Under the pieces are notes generated by a model. It did not search any database. It had not been told where the DNA came from and saw only the letters and a program-made list of their open reading frames with translations. A stretch of DNA of 64,000 nucleotides from Frigoribacterium sp. SL97 (GTDB taxonomy: Bacteria > Actinomycetota > Actinomycetes > Actinomycetales > Microbacteriaceae): contig NZ_CP113062.1 of NCBI RefSeq assembly GCF_026625765.1, forward strand, positions 2,914,001 to 2,978,000, given 5' to 3'. Position 1 is the stretch's first letter, and the number at the start of each line of letters is the position of its first letter. Positions 1 through 7,308 of this stretch are shown here, one piece after another. A program made the position numbers and the translations under genes.

Positions 1-826
1 CCTCGGCTTCGCAGGCGGTGTCAACCACGGTGCCCGCTTCGCGGAGGGCGAGTTCCTGGCCCTGGTCAACTCGGACGCCGAGGTCGCACCGGACGCCCTC
101 GCCAAGCTCGTGGCGGTGGCCTCCCGCCCCGGCGTGGGCATCGCGACGGGCAGCATCCGGCTGGCATCCGATCCCGGACGCATGAACTCGGCAGGCAACC
201 CCGTCCACGTCGTCGGCCTCAGCTGGGCCGGCGGCATGAACGAACCGGCGAGTGACCACGCCGCCCAGACCCTCGTGGCCTCCGCCTCCGGTGCAGGCCT
301 CGCCCTGCGTCGCGACCTCTGGACGCGCCTGGAGGGATTCGCCGACGAGTACTTCGCCTACCACGAGGACGTCGATCTCAGCTGGCGCACCTGGCAGGCG
401 GGACTGACCGTCGTCTACGTCCCTGACGCCGTGGTGATCCACCACTACGAGTTCAGCCGGAACCCCCTCAAGATGTTCCTGCTCGAGAAGAACCGACAGA
501 TCTTCCTGCGGACCGCCTACGGTCGACGCCTGCGCGTCGTGACCTGGCTGCCCGTCACCGCCCTCGGACTCGTCATGACCCTGGTGGCCCGGAGCCAGGG
601 GTGGGCTGCCGAGAAGAAGCGGGCCGATGCCTGGGTACGTGACAACGCCGCGTGGATACGACAACGACGTCGGTGGGTGCAGAGCCGGAGGGTCGTGTCC
701 GACCGAGACCTGGCCCCGCTGCTCTCGGCCACCCTGGACCAGCAGGTGTTCCCGCTCCCCGCCGGCGCCGGCCTCCTGCAGGCGTCGATGCGCCTCTACT
801 GGAGGGTTGCGCGCTCGCTGCTCTGA
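1..826 (+). CDS. GT2-family glycosyltransferase, 5' truncated by window edge
   Basis: The reading frame is open from base 2, so the N-terminus lies outside the window. The visible part has the GT2 pattern LGFAGGVNHG, then LVNSDAEV (the D-x-D-like metal-binding strand), then FAYHEDVDLSWR near residue 120, which carries the acidic catalytic-loop motif of WbbL/rhamnosyltransferase-like enzymes. The tail after IHHYEF is basic and includes one hydrophobic stretch (WLPVTALGLVMTLVA) that may touch the membrane. It most likely transfers a sugar from a nucleotide donor onto a lipid-linked surface glycan; donor and acceptor cannot be read from sequence. Its end overlaps the convergent flippase gene by 31 bases. 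Confidence 0.9.
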   Translation, partial: LGFAGGVNHGARFAEGEFLALVNSDAEVAPDALAKLVAVASRPGVGIATGSIRLASDPGRMNSAGNPVHVVGLSWAGGMNEPASDHAAQTLVASASGAGLALRRDLWTRLEGFADEYFAYHEDVDLSWRTWQAGLTVVYVPDAVVIHHYEFSRNPLKMFLLEKNRQIFLRTAYGRRLRVVTWLPVTALGLVMTLVARSQGWAAEKKRADAWVRDNAAWIRQRRRWVQSRRVVSDRDLAPLLSATLDQQVFPLPAGAGLLQASMRLYWRVARSLL

Positions 827-2085
827 TCCACGTCCGGTGACGACGCCGACGGGCGACGGCCGACCGACAACAGGACGACGACCACGAGGTTGACCGTCGA
901 GCCGACCAAGAAGCCGATGCTGCCGGACGACACTCCCGCCGTCGGGCCCGACGCGACCATCACCGTGACGCCCGCGACGAACCCGGCCACCGAACTGAGG
1001 GCCACCTCGCGGGACCGACCGGCGGCGAGCATGAGGGCCGCCGGGATGAGCGCGACGGTGAAGACGTAGACACCCAGCATCAGGAATCGCAACAGGGGTA
1101 CCGCCGCGTCGCCCTCGGTCGGGTAGAACAGCGGCAGGTACCACGGAGCGAGCAGGACCATCGCTCCGAAGAGGAGAGCCGACCCCCCCGCGAATGCCAG
1201 GAACAACGACAACGGCCCACGGTGGCGGAGCGACGAACTCGTCGCCCGGTGGGCGAACGCGGGGATCACGATCTGACTGACGGCCTGGCCGAGCATGGAC
1301 GCGGGAGTGGCCAGCGTGAAGGCTGCTGCGAAGAACCCGGCCGCGTCGCCCGGAGCCCAGACCTGGGCCGAGATCATGGCCAGTTGGAGCAGGCCGTTGG
1401 TCGTCAACCCGGCCACCACGTTCCATCGGGCGAAACCGAGGACGGGCGAGACCTCGAGCTCGGGTCCCGCCAGACGGTTGCCACGGGGCAGGCAGGCGAC
1501 GGCGAAGACGAGGTAGCCGACGGTCAGGGGGACGAGCACCCAGGTGCCCTGACCGGTGAGGCAGACCACGATCAACAAGCCGAGCGCGCCTGCGGCCGAG
1601 ACGGAGTCCCAGAGCGCGACACGGGCGGCGCCGTGACGCCCCAGCCGACCGCCGCGGGCGTAGGCGTAGAGCCCGTAGCCGACGACGAGCCCGGCGGCGG
1701 ACACGGCCACGAGAGGAGAGTTGCCGAGAGCCATGGCGACGGGCACGGTGGCCGCGCCCAGGAGCAACGACGAGGCGAGCATGGTCCGTCCGAGGACACG
1801 GACGAGGGCGGCATCGGAGACGCGGCGGTGCAGGGCGAGGGCGAGGAAGCGCGAGGCGGTGTTCCCGGCCGCCGTCGGCCAGAGCAGGGCGACGAAGATC
1901 GACAGGGACAAGAGGGTCGAGGCGTGCCCGAGTGCTTCCGTGCCGAAGGTACGTCCGATCAACACCGTGTAGACGAGACGGCTGACGCCCTGAGCGCCGA
2001 TCCCGACGGTCGAGAGAAGGGCCGCCGAGGCCATCGCACCGTTCTTCCGCTCCACCGTCGTCGCGGTCGCGCCCTTCACACTCAT
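796..2085 (-). CDS. Polysaccharide flippase, Wzx/MATE-like (MOP superfamily)
   Basis: A 429-residue, strongly hydrophobic protein with about 12 predicted membrane helices and a short basic cytoplasmic N-terminus before ASAALLSTVGIGAQGVSRLV. Length and helix layout match lipid-linked oligosaccharide flippases of the MOP superfamily, which move undecaprenyl-linked repeat units across the membrane. It sits between glycosyltransferase genes, which supports an export role. No recognisable Wzy polymerase is next to it. The C-terminal tail ends within the convergent glycosyltransferase gene. The family call rests on topology, length and context, because these proteins have little conserved motif. 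Confidence 0.82.
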   Translation of the reverse strand: MSVKGATATTVERKNGAMASAALLSTVGIGAQGVSRLVYTVLIGRTFGTEALGHASTLLSLSIFVALLWPTAAGNTASRFLALALHRRVSDAALVRVLGRTMLASSLLLGAATVPVAMALGNSPLVAVSAAGLVVGYGLYAYARGGRLGRHGAARVALWDSVSAAGALGLLIVVCLTGQGTWVLVPLTVGYLVFAVACLPRGNRLAGPELEVSPVLGFARWNVVAGLTTNGLLQLAMISAQVWAPGDAAGFFAAAFTLATPASMLGQAVSQIVIPAFAHRATSSSLRHRGPLSLFLAFAGGSALLFGAMVLLAPWYLPLFYPTEGDAAVPLLRFLMLGVYVFTVALIPAALMLAAGRSREVALSSVAGFVAGVTVMVASGPTAGVSSGSIGFLVGSTVNLVVVVLLSVGRRPSASSPDVDQSSERATLQ

Positions 2086-2202
2086 GGCGTCAGCCTACGG
2101 TCAGCCAGATCGAGGTAGCGCCCACCATCGATATCATCGTCGGGGCCGCCCGTGCAGTTCACGCCCTCGGGGTGCCTGCCGATCCCGCGATCTGAGGACC
2201 AC

Positions 2203-3831
2203 ATGAACGTCGACACCCGCACCGCCTCACAGCCCTCCCGTTCGAAGGGCAGGTCCCGGCGCCCCCTCACCACCTTCCTGCTCTCCTTCGTGGCGTTCTG
2301 CCTGCTCGGCGGTACCTGGGCCATGGCCAACCCCCTGATGTCGCTCCCCGACGAGCCGGCGCACACCATCCACGCCGCAGCCGTCGTTCGGGGTGAATGG
2401 TCCGGCACGCCCACCGGCAAGGGTGGATGGACAGACGTCGAAGTCCCCGAGTACATCGCGATAGCCCACGACCTGCCGTGCTTCGCCTTCCGCAACGCCG
2501 AGTCGGCCCAGTGCCAGATGCTCGTCCCGGACTCCGAGGTCGAGACCACCGTGACGACCTCGGCGGGTTCCTACGACCCCGCTTACTACGCCGTCGTGGG
2601 CCTCCCGTCTCTCGTCCTCGACGGGAAGGCCTCCTACTACGGCATGAGGGGCGTGAGCGTGATGCTCGTCTCCGCGTTCCTGGCCCTCGCCGTCGTCGCC
2701 CTGTCACAGCTCAGGCGACGGGGGTTCGCCCTCCTCGCCCTCGCCGTCGCGATCACCCCCAAGGTCCTCTTCCTGGCGAGCGGCATCAATCCCAACAGTC
2801 TCGAGATCGCCTCGGCCGTCATGCTGTTCTCCTGGCTGAGCCTGCTGGCCCAGAGATGGCGTGAGGACGGCGTCCCCCCGGTGCGCATCGCCATGGTCGC
2901 CGTCGCGGCCGTCGCCCTCGCGAACAGCCGCAGCATCGGCCCGCTCTACGTCCTGATCATCGTCCTGGCGACCCTGTTCGACCTCGAACTCGTCAAGCGC
3001 CTCCTCCGATCCCGCGCCTTCTGGGTCGGCGTCGTCGCGATCGGCGTCGGGACCGCCTTCAGCCTCGCCTGGACGGTCCTCTCGGCGAGCCTCAGCGTGT
3101 CGACCGAGAGCGCGGGCACAGGCACGGGCTTCGGTCTCGCCTTCCGGACCATGGCCTTCCTGACGTTCGAGAACCTGACCGGCTACGTCGGCATCTTCGG
3201 TTGGCAAGAGGTCCCCGCACCCTTCACCACCGTGGCCATCTGGGGCGGGCTGATGTTCGCCTTGGCCGTCGCCGGGCTGTTCCTCGGCCGGGGCCGACCG
3301 CGTCGCACCGTCCTGCTGCTCATCCTGGCGTTCCTGTTCATCCCGCCGCTCATGCAGGGCTACGCAGCGGCCGACTACGGCTACATCTGGCAGGCACGCT
3401 ACCTGCTGGCGATCGTCTGCCCTCTCGTCATCGCCGGAGGAATCGCCCTCGACGACGCCTTCCCGACTGCGTTCACCCTGCCTGGTGCCCGCCGCCTCGC
3501 GGGCTTCGTCCTGGTCATCCTCGCCATCATGCAGTTCCACACCTACGTCTGGAATCTCCAGCGCTACGTGCTGGGAATGCCCGATGGCTGGTCGCGCATG
3601 TTCACCGATCCCGAGTGGCTGCCACCGGGCGGGTGGTACATCTGGGCTGCGGTCCTGCTCGTGACCCTCGTAGGCGGTGCCGTGCTCCTCGGCCGGGCGG
3701 CGTTCTCGCCGATGGACGACGTTCCAGCGACCGACGCCCCGTCGCTCGGAGCCTCGGATCGTGCCGACACGCGGCTGGCGGAACCCGCCGTCGATGATCG
3801 CGCCTCCTCGGTGGGGCCCCCCTCCGCCTGA
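2203..3831 (+). CDS. DUF2142-like polytopic membrane protein
   Basis: 542 residues. I chose the ATG at 2203 because GAGGA lies 4 bases upstream; an in-frame upstream start at 2152 lacks such a site. After a basic N-terminus comes a membrane helix, then a periplasmic-type segment with SLPDEPAHTIHA, a conserved feature of the DUF2142 family, followed by about ten further helices. DUF2142 proteins occur in O-antigen and wall-glycan clusters and share the general layout of GT-C glycosyltransferases and polymerases, so a glycan-modifying or polymerising role is possible but unproven. The hydrophilic C-terminal 40 residues are low in complexity. A strong terminator follows at 3866-3906. Confidence 0.8.
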   Translation: MNVDTRTASQPSRSKGRSRRPLTTFLLSFVAFCLLGGTWAMANPLMSLPDEPAHTIHAAAVVRGEWSGTPTGKGGWTDVEVPEYIAIAHDLPCFAFRNAESAQCQMLVPDSEVETTVTTSAGSYDPAYYAVVGLPSLVLDGKASYYGMRGVSVMLVSAFLALAVVALSQLRRRGFALLALAVAITPKVLFLASGINPNSLEIASAVMLFSWLSLLAQRWREDGVPPVRIAMVAVAAVALANSRSIGPLYVLIIVLATLFDLELVKRLLRSRAFWVGVVAIGVGTAFSLAWTVLSASLSVSTESAGTGTGFGLAFRTMAFLTFENLTGYVGIFGWQEVPAPFTTVAIWGGLMFALAVAGLFLGRGRPRRTVLLLILAFLFIPPLMQGYAAADYGYIWQARYLLAIVCPLVIAGGIALDDAFPTAFTLPGARRLAGFVLVILAIMQFHTYVWNLQRYVLGMPDGWSRMFTDPEWLPPGGWYIWAAVLLVTLVGGAVLLGRAAFSPMDDVPATDAPSLGASDRADTRLAEPAVDDRASSVGPPSA

Positions 3832-3865
3832 CGCCGCGAGGCGATCCACCCCGGCCGGGTGGAAG

Positions 3866-3906
3866 CACGAACGGGTGGCAGCCTCGTCGGCTGCCACCCG
3901 TTCGTG
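3866..3906. terminator. Bidirectional terminator between convergent genes
   Basis: A perfect 18-bp inverted repeat (3866-3883 and 3889-3906) around a 5-base TCGTC loop. It lies between the DUF2142-like gene ending at 3831 and the convergent secreted-protein gene ending at 3933, so it can serve both strands. There is no U-tract, which is common for terminators in high-GC actinobacteria. Confidence 0.85.
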
Positions 3907-3932
3907 GTCTCGCCCCAGGGGGCCTCAGACGG

Positions 3933-6005
3933 TCAGGGAACGGTCACCGTCCGGCAGCCGAGGTTCAGCTGCCCCACGCCCGACGAGTCCTTGGCCGTGC
4001 CGCACACGGTCCGAGAACCGGGAGCGGCGGGGACGACCACCCCGAAGCCGTGCAACGGACCCGAGGTCGGGTACGACCGCGCGACGTCGGGACGGCTCTG
4101 GTCGGCGACGACCGTGGCGGCGGCGGCACCATCCACGGTGAACGCGACGGGCAACGGCGCAGCCGTGTCGGGATCGACCACCCAACCGTTCACCCGGACC
4201 CCTCCGGTCGTCCCGACGGCCGACTCGAAGTTGCCGACCGGCAGCGCGCCGCCGACCACGACGGTCCGGCATCCCAACGTCGTGTTGCTCGTGCCCGCGC
4301 CCTGGTTGATGGCGTAGACGCAGACCGAGTGGGACCCGGCCGACGCCGTCACGGTCGAGCTGAAACCGTGCGCTGCTCCGTAGGCGGGGTAGTTCCGGGC
4401 GATGTCCGGGCGAGCGTTCGACGCGGTCGTGACGCGTCCGACGCCGTCGACGTACACGTGGACGGGGATCGACGCAGTGGTGTCACCGTCGAGGGCCCAT
4501 CCGGCGACCGTGATGGCGTTCGCCGAGGTCGAGACGACGTCGAGCGCTCCCACCGGTGTCGAGCCGACCGCCGTGACCGTCTTGCAGCCGAGGTTCGAGT
4601 TGCCCCCCGCGCCCTGGTTGATGGCGAAGAAGCACACCGAGCGCGCGCCCGCCGAGGCGGGCAGATCAGCCGTGAAACCGTGTGCCGCCCCGTTCGCCGG
4701 GTACGCGCGCCCGATGTCGGGTCGTTGCCCGGAGGCGCGTAGGGGGTACCCGACGCCGTCGACGTAGGCGTGGACGGCGATGGAGGCGGTGCTCTCGGGG
4801 TCGAGGGCCCATCCGTTGACGCGGACTCCGCCAGGAGCGGCGACGACCGAGTCGACGGCACCGACCGGGGACGCCGACGCGATCGTGACGGTCCGGCAAC
4901 CGAGGGTCGTGTTGCCGTTGCCGCGCAGGCCGATGGCGTAGACGCAGACCTCGTGGACGCCGGGGGACGCCGGGACGGTGCCCTGGAAGCCGTGGTTGTT
5001 GCCCTTGGACGGGTACGCAGCACCCACGTCGGGTCGCGACCGGTCCGCCGTCAAGGGGTACCCGGTCTTGTCGACGTACACGTGCACCCCGATGGGCGCG
5101 GGCAGGTCGCGGTCGAAGGCCCACCCGTTGACCGAGACGGACTCGAGACCGGTCGTCAGCGAGTCGAGCGCGCCCTGCGGACCGTTGCCGCCGGTCGTCG
5201 AGCCGAACCAGTCGGTGAAGTACACCCAGAAGTTGCGGTTGCCGTAGGCGGAGCACGAGTCGCCCGTCCCGTTGAGGTTCGCAAGCGCCGGGGCATTGGG
5301 CGTGTAGGGCGTGTAGTAGTACAGGTTGGCGGTCGCCTGGTTCTTGATGAAGACGGACTTCGATCCGCAGGCGGCGTTGGGGTTGTAGAGCACGGTCCGA
5401 TTGCCACCGGGTGCGTACTGCGTGAAGTAGTTGCTCGTCCCGGCCGGGTTGGCGTACCGCTTGAACTGCCACGACGCCTTGTAGAGCTGGTTGTAGACCC
5501 CGGCGAACGACGGATCGCAGCCACCGTTGGCACTGTCCGGGCAGGCGTACCCCATGGCACGCTCGAGCCGGGCATCGGACGGGGCCCTGGCGATCGAACC
5601 CGAGACCAGGCTCTGCTCCTTCTGCAGCGTCACCAGCAACACCTGCGGGTTGATGCCGCAGGCCTGGGCGACCTTGGCGATGATCCGCGAGACCGGCTCC
5701 TGGCTCGCCCCCTGATAGGCGTTGCACATGGCGTCGGCCGGACGCGACGCCGTGTCGAGGCGCTTCACGTTGAGGCAGTTCGAGTTCGAGCAGCTGCCGA
5801 TCCGGGACGCGAGGAAGGACTGCACCTGCGATTCGGACATCGCCCCCGAATTGAAGAACACCTGGTCCGTGATGATGTTGCCCGGGTCGAAGTCCGCCCC
5901 CGAGAGAGCCTGGGCCGGCGGCGAGGACGCCCCCCATGACAAGCCGGTCAACAGACCGGCGGCGACGGCGACGGCCGCAGCCATCGCGATGATCCTTCTG
6001 GACAC
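3933..6005 (-). CDS. Secreted lysozyme-like (SLT-type) protein with four C-terminal repeats
   Basis: 690 residues. Residues 1-33 form a Sec signal peptide ending near PAQA. Residues about 35-270 match, from memory, a widespread actinobacterial secreted family often labelled hemagglutinin or glucosaminidase-like: FDPGNIITD, ACGINPQVLLVTLQKEQSLV (a soluble-lytic-transglycosylase-like helix with a candidate catalytic Glu), MGYACPDS, and GNRNFWVYFTDWFGS. Paired cysteines suggest disulfides. Residues about 276-690 are four 103-105-residue repeats, each with NGWAxD or similar, RPDIGRAYP-like and LGCRTV motifs. Location next to glycan genes suggests peptidoglycan remodelling or wall binding. Enzyme activity is inferred only. 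No partner operon gene is visible on this strand. Confidence 0.8.
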   Translation of the reverse strand: MSRRIIAMAAAVAVAAGLLTGLSWGASSPPAQALSGADFDPGNIITDQVFFNSGAMSESQVQSFLASRIGSCSNSNCLNVKRLDTASRPADAMCNAYQGASQEPVSRIIAKVAQACGINPQVLLVTLQKEQSLVSGSIARAPSDARLERAMGYACPDSANGGCDPSFAGVYNQLYKASWQFKRYANPAGTSNYFTQYAPGGNRTVLYNPNAACGSKSVFIKNQATANLYYYTPYTPNAPALANLNGTGDSCSAYGNRNFWVYFTDWFGSTTGGNGPQGALDSLTTGLESVSVNGWAFDRDLPAPIGVHVYVDKTGYPLTADRSRPDVGAAYPSKGNNHGFQGTVPASPGVHEVCVYAIGLRGNGNTTLGCRTVTIASASPVGAVDSVVAAPGGVRVNGWALDPESTASIAVHAYVDGVGYPLRASGQRPDIGRAYPANGAAHGFTADLPASAGARSVCFFAINQGAGGNSNLGCKTVTAVGSTPVGALDVVSTSANAITVAGWALDGDTTASIPVHVYVDGVGRVTTASNARPDIARNYPAYGAAHGFSSTVTASAGSHSVCVYAINQGAGTSNTTLGCRTVVVGGALPVGNFESAVGTTGGVRVNGWVVDPDTAAPLPVAFTVDGAAAATVVADQSRPDVARSYPTSGPLHGFGVVVPAAPGSRTVCGTAKDSSGVGQLNLGCRTVTVP
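3936..5180 (-). repeat. Four tandem ~104-residue protein repeats (coding)
   Basis: The last 415 codons of the secreted protein consist of four copies of one module of 103, 104, 105 and 103 residues. Each begins P-x-G-x-x-(D/E), has a GWxxD strand, an RPDxxxxYP element, a HGF dipeptide region, two cysteines and ends in LGC(R/K)TV. The two cysteines probably form one disulfide per module. The first three copies are closer to one another than to the fourth, which has diverged in the region replacing VHxYVDG. Confidence 0.85.
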
Positions 6006-6165
6006 GGGTGGCCTCCCTGGGGCACGCGGTCGAGGCGCCTCCCCACCGCCGCCCCCTGGCGGCGTACCTCGTCGTTCGAGCGGGAGACCGGATGCGAAGC
6101 CCGACCAGTCCTCCGACTTTAGCCTCCCGTACCCCGACCGGAAGGCCCTGTCCCCCGAAGACGGG

Positions 6166-7200
6166 TCAGTGGTCGATCGACCTCAGCGACTGCTCGACAC
6201 GCCGACGCTCACCCCTCGTCACGCCCGAGCGCCGACGCGAGACGAGCGCCCCGGCGACCGCCGACGGCAGCCCACGGCACACCGAGCCCCAGTCCCGACG
6301 TGACAGCTGGGCCCCGCGGGGGCGGGCCAGATCGATCAGGAGGCGCGCGAGGGTCCGCAGCGTCACCCGCGCCACGAACCCTGCCGAACCGTTGCGGACG
6401 ACGACGAGCAGGCGGTTCCGCATGCTCTGTCGCCGCACGAGGGCACCGCTACCGGCCGAGCTCGCCGCGTGTCGATGGATCGTCCGGGCCGAGGCGGCGT
6501 GCACGATCTCGAGGCCCGCGAGCCGGAGCCGCCACGAGACGTCGAGGTCCTCGTAGTACATGAAGAGCCCCTCATCGAAGCCCCCGACGGCCTCGAGGGC
6601 CGTCCGCCGGACGAAGGCCGCCCCTCCCGAGAATCCGAAGGGGTCGGCAGGATGGTCGACGACGTCGTCGGAGGGCCGCAGCCAGTCTCGATCGCGACCG
6701 TTGCCGTCGGGGGCGAGTTCGACACCGGTTCCGTTCAGCAGGCCGACGGCCTCGGGAGCCGACGACCGGAGCCACGCCGTCCCGCGGCCGTCGACCAGCG
6801 CACCCTCGTCCCGAGCGGTGGCGCGTACGAAACCGCCCTCGAGCGTCACGGTGGCCGAGGCGGCGGCCACCCGAGGTCCGCCGGCGCGCAGGGCTGCGAG
6901 GCCCGCCTCCACGAAGCCGGGTTCGGCGACCGCGTCGTTGTTCAGCAGCACGACGACGTCACCGCGCGAGGCCTCGATGCCTCGACGCACCCCACCCGCG
7001 AAGCCGGCGTTGGTCGCCTCTTCCACCACGACGAGATCGGGAACGAGGCGCCGGAACGGTTCGGTGCCGCCAGGCGACGCCTCGTTCTCGACGAGGACGA
7101 TCTCGAACGAGGCGCTCGCTCGCTGGCCGACGAGCGACTCGAGGCAGCGCAGCGTGAGTTCGGGTTGACGCCAGTTGACGACGATCACGGATGCGTCCAT
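6166..7200 (-). CDS. GT2-family glycosyltransferase, WbbL/rhamnosyltransferase-like
   Basis: 344 residues beginning MDASVIVVNWRQPE, the typical first strand of GT2 enzymes. Further motifs are ATNAGFAGGVRRG, VVLLNNDAV (the DxD-like site), FGFSGGAAFVRR, and MYYEDLDVSWR carrying the acidic catalytic residues. This order matches bacterial rhamnosyl and related transferases that extend cell-surface glycans. The same frame stays open far upstream antisense to the next gene, but conserved sequence starts at this ATG. It is transcribed away from the bifunctional glycosyltransferase at 7309, with a 108-base divergent promoter region between them. Confidence 0.9.
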   Translation of the reverse strand: MDASVIVVNWRQPELTLRCLESLVGQRASASFEIVLVENEASPGGTEPFRRLVPDLVVVEEATNAGFAGGVRRGIEASRGDVVVLLNNDAVAEPGFVEAGLAALRAGGPRVAAASATVTLEGGFVRATARDEGALVDGRGTAWLRSSAPEAVGLLNGTGVELAPDGNGRDRDWLRPSDDVVDHPADPFGFSGGAAFVRRTALEAVGGFDEGLFMYYEDLDVSWRLRLAGLEIVHAASARTIHRHAASSAGSGALVRRQSMRNRLLVVVRNGSAGFVARVTLRTLARLLIDLARPRGAQLSRRDWGSVCRGLPSAVAGALVSRRRSGVTRGERRRVEQSLRSIDH

Positions 7201-7246
7201 CCGACCATTCTGACAGCGCCGGGGGCGGGTGCCGGTGACGCCCTCG

Positions 7247-7252
7247 TATAGT
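7247..7252 (+). promoter_or_regulatory. Candidate -10 element for the bifunctional glycosyltransferase
   Basis: TATAGT lies in the 108-base divergent gap, 56 bases before the GTG at 7309, which predicts a leader of about 50 bases. I see no convincing -35 hexamer at 17 bases. The same hexamer occurs before the wzm gene (9908-9913). Confidence 0.5.
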
Positions 7253-7308
7253 GGGAGCGCACTCGCGGGGCCCACCGGCCCGCACCACCGTCCTTGGGAG
7301 TACCCACC

